Of a stretch of 64,000 nt of DNA, positions 33,981 through 44,402 are shown piece by piece. The stretch comes from Muscardinus avellanarius. Its lineage: Eukaryota; Chordata; Mammalia; Rodentia; Gliridae. Positions within the stretch are counted from its first letter, which is position 1. Each line of letters begins with the position of its first letter. The stretch lies in contig OY726574.1 of the NCBI GenBank assembly GCA_963383645.1, forward strand, positions 58,591,851-58,655,850, in the 5' to 3' direction. Under the pieces are notes generated by a model. It saw only the letters and a list, made by a program, of their open reading frames with translations. It did no database searches and was not told the origin of the DNA. The translations under genes were made by a program, and so were the position numbers.

Positions 33981-34314
33981 GCCACTTTTTGTGGGGCAAA
34001 ACCCTCTGTAGGGTTGGACCAAAATATATTAAAATAAACCCTTTTTCCCTTTATTTATTAAGTTAAAATTTTACTAGCTCTCGGATACTTTATGTTCAGG
34101 AGGATCAAAGGCTTGAGGCCAGCTTCAGAAACTTAGCAAGACTCTGTTTCAAAACAATAAATAACAAATAAAAAGGACTGGGATCGGTAGCTCAGATGTA
34201 TAACGTCTCTAGGTTCAATTTCCACTAGCCTTTCTCTGTGGGAATCTCTGTAGAGTTGTACTAAAATACTTTAAACACTCTCCGTTTATTCATTAAGCTA
34301 AATTTTATTAGCTT
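33981..34314. repeat. Imperfect direct repeat of ~80-100 bp flanking a SINE
   Basis: 33981-34080 (ctctgtagggttggacc, tttatttattaagttaaaattttactagct) recurs with changes at 34229-34314 (ctctgtagagttgtac, tttattcattaagctaaattttattagct). The spacing is about 245 bases and a SINE fragment lies between. Confidence 0.65.
34098..34228 (+). repeat. SINE fragment (left half truncated)
   Basis: Starts inside the left half (caggaggatcaaaggcttgagg), linker ataaataacaaataaaaag, right half gactgggatcggtagctcag...gttcaatttcc. Confidence 0.78.
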
Positions 34315-34360
34315 TTGTATAGTTTGTTTTAATTGAAATATATTCTTAAAATTTAATGCT

Positions 34361-34525
34361 TTTTGATACTGAGAATTTAACCCAGAGGCATTCAATCTCT
34401 GAGTTACATCCCAGCACTATTTTATTTTTTATTTTGAACCAGGGTCTTGCTACGTTGCTGAAGCTGGCTTCAAATCTTTTTGTCTGAGCCTAGGATTACA
34501 GGCATACACCACCATGCCCAGCTAA
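34361..34525 (-). repeat. B1-dID-like SINE, group B, partly deleted
   Basis: ttgatactgagaatttaaccc, gaaccagggtcttgctacgttgc, ending caccaccatgcccagct. A few dozen bases of the left half are missing. Confidence 0.83.
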
Positions 34526-35535
34526 AATTTGAATTTTTAAAACTAATTTCAGTTTATTCACTTAGAAGTTACAGAAAGCCTTCATATGACAATTTGCAGT
34601 AACTTTAAGACTTTGGTCGTATTGAATATTGTTTGCCTTTGTAATTTGATTTTTCCTAGTGTTTACTCTTATATTTCATTAATATATGCTATCCATGTCT
34701 GCCTACACTTACAGAAAAGGATAAAGGTAGTATAGGTCCTGTTCTTAAAGGACTTTATTTATTCATGAACTCTTTAAAATAATTCTTCTACATAAAATCA
34801 AGAAAAGCTTGGGAAAGTAGGCATAGACTTTCTTTTGACTTCTGGTAACTTAATTAAAAGATCAGCCCAAACCATCAAAATTCAATACTGATGACTTGAA
34901 GTGCAAAAAATATATAAAAAAGAGCTCTTATTCTAGAGATGAGTAATTCAGCATGGTGACTCGAGTAAATAATCTATTCTATACTTGAACGCTGCAAAAA
35001 GAGTAGAACCAAAATGATCCTAAAAAGTCTGTGGGATGATGGCTGTGTTCACTTGATTTGATCATTGCACAGGTACCAAAACAGCACTTTGTACAGTGAG
35101 TGTAGAAAACTGCCATTCGTCAATGGTACCTCAGTAAAGCTACAGGGGCTACAAGCAAAATAATAAGCTCCTTTAACATCTGGGAATAAAGACAGTGGAT
35201 CTGGATGTATCCCAGACCTGAAGGTGGTTCCGAAGTGAAAGATGAACCCAGGAAACCCCGAGGACTGTCTCTCAGCTCCAGAGCAGCACACTGCCGAAGC
35301 AGGGGTAAGAGGACCGAGCAGGCTCAGTTGTATGCTCAGTTATATCAGAACCTCCCATTGGATAAATCTAAAGGACTCAAAACATCACAACCAAGACTTT
35401 AGTGTCTGAGATCTACTGCATCATGGTTTAAGGAATTCTCGGAGCCCATCACCCCCATGATCTTTCCATCATGTGTCCACTTACTGAATGCTTAATCTTC
35501 TATCTATAGATACTAATGTGTTCAACTAAACTATG

Positions 35536-35537
<2 letters not shown>
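34526..35537. other. No recognised feature
   Basis: 35030-35110 weakly resembles an old L1 3-prime UTR. 35200-35400 has short frames on both strands without recognisable domains. Confidence 0.4.
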
Positions 35538-35572
<35 letters not shown>

Positions 35573-35745
35573 CAGTACTGGGGAAGGAATCCAGGGCATT
35601 CTCCCTTTGAGCCATACCCCCAGCCCTTTTATTCTTTTTTTGAAACAGACTCTCACTAAGTTGCTGAGGCCCTCCGTAAACCATGACCCTTCTGTCTCAG
35701 CCTCCCAAATGCTGGGATTACAAGCGTGCATCACCATGCCTGGCT
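35538..35745 (-). repeat. B1-dID-like SINE, group C/B
   Basis: Tail (TTTTC)n plus poly-T at 35538-35572, cagtactggggaaggaatccagg, ending catcaccatgcctggc. Confidence 0.88.
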
Positions 35746-35777
35746 TTAAACTATCTTCTATTAAAATGAGAGAAAAA

Positions 35778-35985
35778 GGCAGACATAGTAGTGTATGCTG
35801 GTAATCTCAGTACTTAGGCACCTGAGATAAAAGGATCGTAGGTTCGTGGGCAGCTTCAGCTACTTAGTGAGGCCCTCTGAAACTTTGTGAGACCCTGTTT
35901 CAAAATAGAAAGCAAAATAAAGCTGGGGGTATAGCTCAGAGATAGAATGTCCCTGGGTTCAACCCCTATTACCACAAAAATATAA
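35778..35985 (+). repeat. B1-dID-like SINE, group C/B
   Basis: cagacatagtagtgtatgctgg, cagcttcagctacttagtgagg, right half gctgggggtatagctcagag to accaca plus an A-rich tail. Confidence 0.87.
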
Positions 35986-37044
35986 AATACAGGAGAAAAA
36001 TAAAACAACTAGAGAGTATAAAAAAGAAGGAAAATAATTTGGAATAAGCAAAATTAAAGAAATAAATAAAAACTATTTGTAAATACAAGGAAGCGTAGCT
36101 TTTAGAAAAATATGAATAAAAAGTGATTCAGCATGTTTGCATGTATTGGGAAGAATAATACACTCAGGTGAATACATCAGACTCTGTTGGTTCTTTTCAA
36201 TGAAATCTAATTAACCTTTAATATTTTCTAGCAAGACTGTCCATGTAATTTCTAATCACCATTAGAATTTTTTTTCTAGTTTTTCTCGCTGGCGGAAGAT
36301 GAATATTTAAAAATAGGATTTTAAATACACATATTTTGTTTATATTTTGTACTGTGGTTAATTGTAGCGGTACATGATTAATTTTTTCAAAAAAGCAATA
36401 AATATTTTGAAAAGTTAAACACACTCTAAGGATTATACTAGAGTATAAAAACAAATGTCGAGGACTGTCAATGATTCCTGAGATATAGAAGGCGGCTTGG
36501 ATATTGACTTTTCCAACACAAAGCCTGAACTAACAACAAAATCAACAAAAATGGCACCTCCCTACTGACTAACATCGTTAGAACTGAACTATAATCGACT
36601 ATCTGAAAGGTCCATTCGAGTCTGAGGATAGTTATTGGACTTGCTGAATCTGCAGCCAGTCTGGGGCTATATTTATGTAATATTTGGAAAAAGTCTGAAC
36701 TCTTTCATATTTTTGATGCGGGTGTTTTGAAAACTATTTGGATGGAGGAGAAGGATGTAAGTTTATACTCTGACCTTGAGCAAGCTTTCCTTTCAAAAGC
36801 CTCCTTTGTCTTTGTTAGGGCAAATTAAACCCTTGAACTTTCAGCTTTCACAAAGAAAATGTAGATAATCTCTGGCATCCTTTTTTCTTATTTATTTGTT
36901 TTCACTAAGCATTTTATAATGATCAGAATTTGTTTTACATTGAGAAAAACTCATTTTATAGAAAAATATAACAAGGGGTTACCCTGTAGGATTATTGTAA
37001 AAGTTAAATAAGAAACTATAATAAAGGGCTGTAGAAGATGTTAT
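35986..37044. other. No recognised feature
   Basis: AT-rich unique-looking DNA. Nothing recognised. Confidence 0.5.
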
Positions 37045-37275
37045 AATTTGAATGGATAGTGTTCCCCCAGACACCATACCCTGGAATCTGCCTTGTTTAT
37101 AGGTGGGTTTCTGGGGGTTTGGTTTGGAACAGTGTGTGTATGTGTTTGTGTGTGTGTGTGTGTCTGTGTGTGTGTGTGTACCCCTGCCCTGTCTATCTAG
37201 TGTCTCTTATTCTTTTGCTTTCTCTCTGCTCCCTGCAGCACGCCCTAAGGACCTGTAGCTCCAGTTCCTGCTAGG
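37045..37275 (+). mobile_element. Possible LTR (MaLR-like) fragment
   Basis: ttataatttgaatggatagtg and gttcccccagacacc resemble a MaLR-type start, and ctttctctctgctccctgcagc fits its middle. Interrupted by a TG repeat. Tentative. Confidence 0.35.
37132..37179. repeat. (TG)n microsatellite
   Basis: Imperfect TG run of 48 bases. Confidence 0.92.
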
Positions 37276-37291
37276 TAGCCAGTGTAAAAGG

Positions 37292-37293
<2 letters not shown>

Positions 37294-37334
<41 letters not shown>
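37294..37334. repeat. (CA)n microsatellite bracketed by direct repeats
   Basis: About 20 perfect CA units. TGTAAAAGG occurs just before (37283-37291) and just after (37337-37345). Confidence 0.92.
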
Positions 37335-37336
<2 letters not shown>

Positions 37337-37639
37337 TGTAAAAGGGATTATACATATAATTCCTCTGATGATTTGAAGTAGAAGGAAGGTTGAAAGTTAG
37401 AAAAGAAACTTAGTAAAAGAAAAGAAGCAGAACAAAATGGAGAGACAAATATAAGATGCCACTTGCCATTTGTCTGTTTTTTAGCATAGACATGGGTATA
37501 GTAGGGTAGAGAGAACAGAGACCACAAGTGGGCTGAATTTGAGTTCTAACTCCACCAACTCCTATACACCACTTGAGAAACTAGAAACCACAGTAGAGCA
37601 TTCTCTCATGTATTAAGAGGCATTTTTCTTTCATCACAT

Positions 37640-37850
37640 ATATAATGAATATCTATTATGTGCTAGGTATTGTATGTAATTCCATTTATTTCCTCCCCTC
37701 CCACCTTTGAAATCTCCAAAGCCCCTCTAGGTATCACTGGTTTACAAGAGAGAATTCCAGGACTTTAGAGAAATTTACCCAAGGTCACTAAGCCAGCAAG
37801 CAGGGGAATTTGAATTAAAATTTGAGTCAGCCATCCTCCAAAATCTTGAT
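37640..37850 (-). repeat. MIR-like ancient SINE
   Basis: tctattatgtgctaggtattg, later aatttacccaaggtcactaagccagcaag and tttgaattaaaatttgagtc, the reversed MIR order. Confidence 0.6.
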
Positions 37851-38640
37851 TTCCACCAGATCCTGTTGCCTGTCCTGCTTCAGAGCAATAAGAAATTAAT
37901 TAAATGGTGCTTAGCTCTCGGCTCTAAAATTATCCAAATGTGATTTCTCATGAAAATATCAATACAAGTCTAAGTGAGCTGTCTTGATTACTCTCTTCCA
38001 AGTGTCCGCCGTTTAAGCATTCAATGTGCACGTATTGACTGATGCATTATCATCGCTCTTCTCTTTTTCTCCCTCCCCCCTCTTTCCTTCCTTTATTCTT
38101 TCCAGTCTCTTTCTTTCATTGTATTGCTTGGTGATCTTTTCCTCTGGATAACATTTTTTCTTTCATTTATAATAACTATATATGTATTTTTTAAGTGGGA
38201 CACAAATATTTTCAACACGAGTTAATTTGCTCAGTGAGAAATTGAAGTAACTTATAATTTGACCTCTCTTTGTGTCTCCTTTTACTTTCCATTTGTAAGT
38301 TCATTTAAAATTATCCTTTTTAAATATTTTGTTGTGCATTGGTTTGATTGTCCCTATTTTCCCTTGATTTAAAAAGTGCGTCTGCTTGAACCATTTTTAT
38401 TGAATTATTTTGCTTTTAAAACAAATTTTCAGAATTACACTTTTAAGTTATTAAAACAAGAATTTAGAGTTGTTTTTTTTCAATTCTACTTCCCACTGCA
38501 ACCTCTTGACTTGTTTAAACCTTCTAGCAGGGTGCAGAATAGTAGAGAGTTTAATTACTAAAATTGATGTACATACAGAGGTCACATTGTGGTTAAGAAG
38601 AGCAGGCTGTTAAAAGGAAAAATGCATTTCTCTGTGCTCA
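37851..38640. other. No recognised feature
   Basis: Includes a C/T-rich tract at 38057-38110. Nothing else recognised. Confidence 0.5.
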
Positions 38641-38644
38641 ATAC

Positions 38645-39125
38645 AGCAAGTAGTCCTTTCTAAACCTATGTTAGAACACGTTACTTTTCACGTTAGACTA
38701 TTTCAGTGTTCTAAACTCACAGTAACCCCGACTCCTCACAGAGGCCTACAAATCCCCACTCACTCGGTGTCCCGTTCTTCCTCTCCAATTGATCCACTCT
38801 GGCCACACTGGTCTCCCACCTTTCCCCCTCCACACACACACACTTTGGGCAAGCTCTGAGCTCTGGGATTTTCTGGGAGTCTTTCCTTGACCCAAGCCAC
38901 TCTTCCACCAGATATGCCTGGGTCTACTCCCCACAGATCTCACAAGTCTTAGTAAACACCATACACTCTAGAGAGCCCTCATTGATCTGTCTTACCTTCC
39001 TCGTTTTATTACAGCAGGAACATGCATATTTCTAGGCTACTGTAATTGTTAAACTTACAATATTTGTTTTTTACTCCACTGCCCCCACATACTATCAAGT
39101 AAGCTTGATGTTTGGTCAGGTTGCT
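38645..39125 (+). repeat. Possible L2-like LINE remnant
   Basis: actcctcacagaggcctacaa followed by a C-rich segment and later catcaagtaagcttgatgtttg-type sequence loosely follows the L2 3-prime end. Highly diverged. Confidence 0.3.
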
Positions 39126-39315
39126 ATACATTAAAAATGGAATTTTAGCGCTGGAAGTATGGGCTTTATCACACACCAGACCACTTTAACTGAGGTGAAC
39201 AAAGAAGTTCCCTAAACCAGCCAGAAACTTGAAGTGGAAATGGCTCAGAAATCACTTTTGGGTAGATCTAGCCATAAAAATAATAATAAATTATTATTTT
39301 AAAAATTCATACTAC

Positions 39316-39473
39316 AAGCCAGGCATGGTGTACTAACAATACTTGGGAGGCTGAGATAGGAGGATTGCAGGTTTGAGGTCTGCCTCAGCAACTTAGTGAA
39401 ACCCTTTTTCAAATTTTATAAAGTAGGGCTGAGGTTGTGGGTCAGAAGTAGAAAACCCTTGGGTTCAATTCTC

Positions 39474-39511
<38 letters not shown>
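39316..39511 (+). repeat. B1-dID-like SINE, group B, with (CA)n tail
   Basis: gccaggcatggtgtactaac, right half gggctgaggttgtgggtcag...caattctcagtaa, then (CA)n at 39477-39511 in place of the A tail. Confidence 0.88.
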
Positions 39512-39513
<2 letters not shown>

Positions 39514-39607
39514 ATGTAACAATACTAGTCATAATGTTAATGGGATATCAGAGACTTCCTGAAAGGTCAGGATAGAAAGGAAGAAGGTGGCGTAGATTAA
39601 AGTCTAA

Positions 39608-39810
39608 CATAGTATGTATTTATAATTTATTAGATGCAAAGAATTATGCTAAGCATTTAATCATCTATCCTCTCAAAACTCCTTTAAAAAAAGTGACTTT
39701 AAAAAAAATTCTCATTTCTCATTACCCAGATGAGAAAAGCGAGGCTTTGAGAGGTTTTGACCTACTCAGGGTATATGTGAACGTGGGTCTCAAGTTGCTG
39801 CGGATATACG
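39608..39810 (-). repeat. MIR-like ancient SINE
   Basis: ttattagatgcaaagaattatgc, then cattacccagatgagaaaagc and gaggctttgagaggtttt, reversed MIR. Confidence 0.6.
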
Positions 39811-40323
39811 TCTCCTTTGTTGTATTCTGCTATGGTACGGTATCTGAGCAAACATACGCAGGTAAATCGGCTGAAGTTCTAAGGAAGTAACCGCAGGAAG
39901 CCCTTTAGAGAAGAGAAACGAGGGCTTTTCTATGTAGTCGTCAAGGAGATGGAGCAACAGAGGTGAAAATAAAAATAAATAAATAAAGCAGGCAAAGCTG
40001 AATCAATCCAGCCAGGTGAGCAGAGCGAATACTGTTCTTACATAGGAAAGGCATGTCATGAATAGTGACTATACGAGTCAGTTTTGCCTGAACTTTGTGA
40101 GGAAAAGACGCAAAAATAGCAGAGGAGCTCGGAGAAATTGCAAGAGAACAGAATGTGGAAGCCCAAAGGAAGTATAAGGATCGTACAGGGGAATCTGAGA
40201 TTGAGGAAGCTACTGAAGAGAGAAAGGAGAGTCCAAGCACGCCATGGAAACAGGTACATGTGTGAAAACCCACCTAAAGCAGAATCTGTATCGTAAGCAT
40301 TGCAAATATGCATGTGTGTCTTT
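39811..40323. other. No recognised feature
   Basis: A 110-codon minus-strand frame (39941-40273) has no recognisable domain. Unique-looking sequence. Confidence 0.45.
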
Positions 40324-40339
40324 GAAAAAAGACGAGCAA

Positions 40340-40546
40340 GCCGGGCGTGGTGGCGCACGCTTGTCATCCCCGTGCTTGGGAGGCAGAGACAGGAGGATCA
40401 CGCAGGTTCGAAGCCAGCCGCGCGCGCTGGCTTAGGAGACCCTGTTTCCAAATAAAAATGTAAAAATAGGTCTGGGAGTGTAGCCCAGAGGTAGAAGGGC
40501 TTCCAGGAACCCCAGTACCACCAAAAAAAAAAAAAAGAAAGAAAAA
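40340..40546 (+). repeat. B1-dID-like SINE, group A, full length, recent
   Basis: Complete dimer from gccgggcgtggtggcgcacg to agtaccacc with an A-rich tail. Perfect 15-base duplication GAAAAAAGACGAGCA at 40324-40338 and 40547-40561. Among the best-preserved copies here. Confidence 0.97.
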
Positions 40547-40561
40547 GAAAAAAGACGAGCA

Positions 40562-41309
40562 GACTAAATTTATTTCCAAACAATAGGACAAAACAACCAT
40601 ATTGGTTAAGTGCCCTGATTTTGAGCTTTCACACCAATTAATAGAGGAAAATTCCTTTATGAAAGGGCGCGTTTTGGTTACAGCAGTAATAAATCCGACA
40701 CTTGAAAGCTAAAAATTCCCAGGATGTGTGGCAGTGCATTGTGAATTGGAGAGGACAAATGCCAGCAATTTTGATTCAAGATGCAAAATGCTTAAAAATA
40801 GAGGCTCCGAAGGATCCTTACTTAAACCCACAGCCTAGAAATACTGTGGAGTGAAAAAATAAAACCAAAAACGAGCCAGCGAGGCAGATAAGATTTAGGC
40901 ACAAGAACTAATAAAAGTTGAGAAACAAAATGTGATCAGATGTTTCAGGAGTGGAATTACTTTCTCACAAGAAAGAAATTGACAGCAACATAATAAAGGT
41001 GAGAAGTCTCATGTCAGGTTAAAAACTACATGAAAACGATGCTCTCTTTAGGGGAGAAATGTTCAAGTAATCATATAAAGAAAGAAGCGGTGCTGCTGAC
41101 AATAAAGATTCAAGCTGTGTTTTTAGTAGCAGATGTTTTTGAATGGAGAGAATTTATACAGACAAGATTTTCAGGTAAAGCTGGAATATTCATGATAAAA
41201 ATCGATGAGCAAGGGAGCAGATTTCCAACTGGAAGAGTGAGATAAAGAAGACAGAAGAAAAATGAGAGGAAACTGGATGATGGGGGTAGTTTAGAAATTT
41301 AGAAAGGAA
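40562..41309. other. No recognised feature
   Basis: Unique-looking. A 71-codon plus-strand frame (41030-41245) shows no domain. Confidence 0.45.
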
Positions 41310-41498
41310 GCCGGGCATGGTGACACACTCTTATAATCCCAGTACTTGGGAGGCTGGGACCAGAAGATGGCAGGTTTGAGGTCAGCCTTAGCAACTTGGA
41401 GAGAACGTATGTAAAAATTAAAAATAAAATAGGACTGGGGGATGTAGCTCAGCAGCACAATGCCACTGGGTTTAAACCCTAATGCCCCAAATAAGAAG
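41310..41498 (+). repeat. B1-dID-like SINE, group B
   Basis: gaagccgggcatggtgacac, ggaggctgggaccagaagatgg, right half gactgggggatgtagctcagc...ccccaaataagaag. Confidence 0.88.
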
Positions 41499-41548
41499 TA
41501 AGATGGTATAAAAAGAGAATGTACATTTTGCTTTATAAAGTATTTATG

Positions 41549-41946
41549 GCCAGGTGCACGCTTGTAATTCCAGCACTTGGGAGGCGGAGACAGGAGGATC
41601 GCACAGGTTCTAAGCCAGCCTTGCTGGTTTAAGAGACCCTGTTTCCAAAATATTAAAAAAAAAAAAAAAGTTGCCGGGCGTGGTGGCGCACGCTTGTAAT
41701 CCTCGCACTTGGGAGGCAGAGACAGGAGGATCGCGCAGGTTCGAAGCCAGCCGCGCGCGTTGGTTTAGGAGACCCTGTTTCCAAATATAAAATGTAAAAA
41801 CAGGTCTGGGAGTGTAGCCCGGAGGTAGAAGGGCTTCCAGGAACCCCAGTACCACCAAAAAAAAAAAATTATAAAATATGTCTGGGAGTGCATCCCAGAG
41901 GTAGAATGGTTTCTAGGAACCCCAGTACCACCAAATAAATAAACAA
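41549..41946 (+). repeat. B1-dID-like SINE, group A, split by another SINE
   Basis: Left half at 41549-41672 (gccaggtgcacgcttgtaat to gagaccctgtttcc plus A-run) and right half at about 41875-41946 (gtctgggagtgcatcccag to cagtaccacc plus AAAT tail). The pair is bracketed by the 14-base duplication ATAAAGTATTTATG (41535-41548 and 41947-41960). The middle is a younger SINE. Confidence 0.92.
41673..41867 (+). repeat. B1-dID-like SINE, group A, nested insertion
   Basis: A complete copy (gccgggcgtggtggcgcacg to agtaccacc plus 12 A) sitting in the A-rich linker of the outer SINE, same orientation. Its own duplication cannot be resolved because the target was A-rich. Confidence 0.93.
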
Positions 41947-42250
41947 ATAAAGTATTTATGTTCCCATTTCATGGGGGCAAAAAATATAAAGAGAAAATAA
42001 TAAGCCAAGAGTAAGATCCCAAAAACCAAGAAAACATATCATCTAACCAAAAGCATCAATACTTGAATGTGAGCAGTGTGGTTGTATTTAGACCTAGGGT
42101 CCACCACAGAATTATACAGCACATTTAATAAAAAAGGGAATAATCCATGGGTGCCTTTTCCAAGAGGTTTTTGCAAGAATAAGAAAATGATTACTAACAT
42201 GGGAAAGTTCTCAATAAAGAAAATTTTATTTCCTTTTTCACTTATTTATA

Positions 42251-42455
42251 TTTTTTGTGGTACTGGGGGTGAAACCTGGGGCCTTTTCTGCCTCTGGACT
42301 ATATTCCCAGACCCATTTTATATTTTATTTGGAAACAGGGTCTCGCTAAGTTGCTGAGAGCCTCACTAAGTAGCTGAGGCTGGCTTCAAACCTGTGCGAC
42401 CCTCCTGTTCGGCCTCCCAAGCGCTGGGATTACAAGTGTGCACTACCACACCTGC
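42251..42455 (-). repeat. B1-dID-like SINE, group A/B intermediate
   Basis: tttgtggtactgggggtgaaacc, ctaagtagctgaggctggcttc, ending actaccacacctgc. It mixes group-A linker with group-B left-half words. Confidence 0.87.
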
Positions 42456-43504
42456 AATAAAGACAATTTTAAAAGGAGAAAGAAAGGTAAAAATGATCAA
42501 GATTTGGCATGCCAAGCTTTTCTTTAAACCATCTGACTTAACAGAGAAGTTGCTGAAATGTCCATTATCTACAATCTTCACAATGAGCTGTAATTTCTTT
42601 TCTCACCTCTATGCATGCACTATGGCTTTAGCTGCTGGGACAGCAGAGCCATTTCTTATGTAGCTTTGAATGCTGGGTCCCAGGACGTCATGTTTCACGG
42701 ATGTTCACCGAACTGAATAAAATATGTGAGTATGTTCCCTTGGGGCGATTAACATTCATGGATGAATTAATGATATAGAGTGAAATAGAAAGAGGTATTT
42801 AGCATTTGATGCAGAAAAAATAGGCAAGGAGAGGACAGTGAGTCTGGGACATCATCCTCAGAGCTCTTCAGCAGCAAACAGGAGAAAGAGCACGGAGGAT
42901 AAATGGACTGTCAGGTAGGGGAATTCTGGAGAATTATCATGAAGCCAACTAAGTGGGTTCTTAGAGAAGGAACTGTTTAGTGATATTAAAGACAGCAGCA
43001 AATTCCAGGAAAACAGACTAAAAGGTGCCATTTGGATGTGGAAATAGGAAAGGTATGGGTGAGATCCGTCAGAAAGACTTCCTGGGGCTCTCTCAGGGAG
43101 AGGAGTGAGATTTCACTGTGCCTAGGATCCGTTGAGTACATTTCAGTGATGGGGGCTGCGCTCAAAAAGCACAGACAGTTGTCTACAGGAGAGGTAAGAG
43201 AAGACTTCTTTTTCAGATGGAAGGAACTTGAATAGATGTTCAGAGTAAGGGAAACGGCTACTTGAAAGGGAGAGGTGGATGATAAAAGGGAGGAAAAGTG
43301 ATCAGTAGAAGAGCGGAGAGGGAGTTGTGGTCAAGGTCATGCCACAAGTGTTTCTGTTTTGAGTCCTAAAAGGTAGAACTAACACATACTGCTGGCTGCC
43401 ATCTCGGGTCAACATTAGAGACCACTTGACAGAGAAACATAAGAATGGGAAAAAAACTGACAAATCCTGGTGATAGTGGGTCCATGGGAGCTTGCAATTT
43501 TATT
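42456..43504. other. No recognised feature
   Basis: Purine-rich over 42780-43350. Frames up to 89 codons without recognisable domains. Confidence 0.4.
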
Positions 43505-43710
43505 TTATTGCAGGTCTGGGATGGAACCCAGGGGCAATCGACCTCTGAGCTACACCCCTCGCCCTGTTTTTTACTCTTTATTTTGAAACAGGGTCTCACT
43601 AAGTTGTAAAGGGCCTCACTAAGTAGCTGAGGCTGTCCTCAAACCGCGATCCTCCAGTCTCGGCCTCCAGAATGCTAGGATTATAAGCGTGTGCCACCAT
43701 GCCTGGCCAG
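43505..43710 (-). repeat. B1-dID-like SINE, group C
   Basis: attgcaggtctgggatggaaccc, gaaacagggtctcactaagttg, ending gtgccaccatgcctggcc. Confidence 0.9.
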
Positions 43711-43750
43711 CTTGTAATTTTAATTAAAACATAGAGAAAGAGAGAGATTA

Positions 43751-43759
43751 TAGATAGAT

Positions 43760-43809
<50 letters not shown>

Positions 43810-43820
43810 TAGATAGAGGA
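43751..43820. repeat. (GATA)n-(GACA)n compound microsatellite
   Basis: GATA units flank about nine GACA units on both sides. The apparent minus-strand peptide rich in Ser-Val-Cys-Leu is a translation of this repeat. Confidence 0.93.
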
Positions 43821-44194
43821 TAGAGTCATACATGGGTCAATGCAGAGACTATTTCATTAAATAACGACACAAACAATCAAATTCTCTACATCAGAGGACC
43901 AATAAGAGAAAAGAGAAGGTAAAATAGCATAGATAAAACATTTGTTTTTAATCATGAGAAAGAATATTTTATCTTCTGTGATTGACAAAAGTGGGGAAGA
44001 ATAGATACAAATAGATGTAGATGTAAATACAAATTTATATTCAACGTGAGAAGAGGGGTGTCGTTCACAGGTGATATTCTCAAGTTCCTTTATTAATTGG
44101 GAAGTGAGTTAATCTCCTGGGAGTGAATGGAGTAGATGATAACAGTTGATGATGATAAAACAAAATTAAGAGTAGTTATATTTTCTTTATTTTT
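43821..44194. other. No recognised feature
   Basis: AT-rich unique-looking DNA. Confidence 0.5.
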
Positions 44195-44402
44195 ATAATA
44201 ATCCTGGGAATTGATTCCCAAAGGCATTCTCCCTCTGAACTTCACCCCAAGACATTTTCTTAGAGTTTTTATTTTGAAACAGGGTCTTGCTAGGTTCCTG
44301 AAGGTCTTTCTGAGTTACCGAAGCTGGCCTCAAACATGTGATTCTCCCGTCTCAGCCTCCCAAGTATTGGGATTACATGTGTGTACCGCCATGCATCCAG
44401 CT
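44195..44402 (-). repeat. B1-dID-like SINE, group B, old
   Basis: aatcctgggaattgattccc, gaaacagggtcttgctaggttcc, ending gtaccgccatgcatccagctg. Confidence 0.82.

Noticed and set aside
43599..43829. Peptide rich in Ser-Val-Cys-Leu, minus strand
   Set aside because: Translation of the GACA/GATA repeat and the adjoining SINE.
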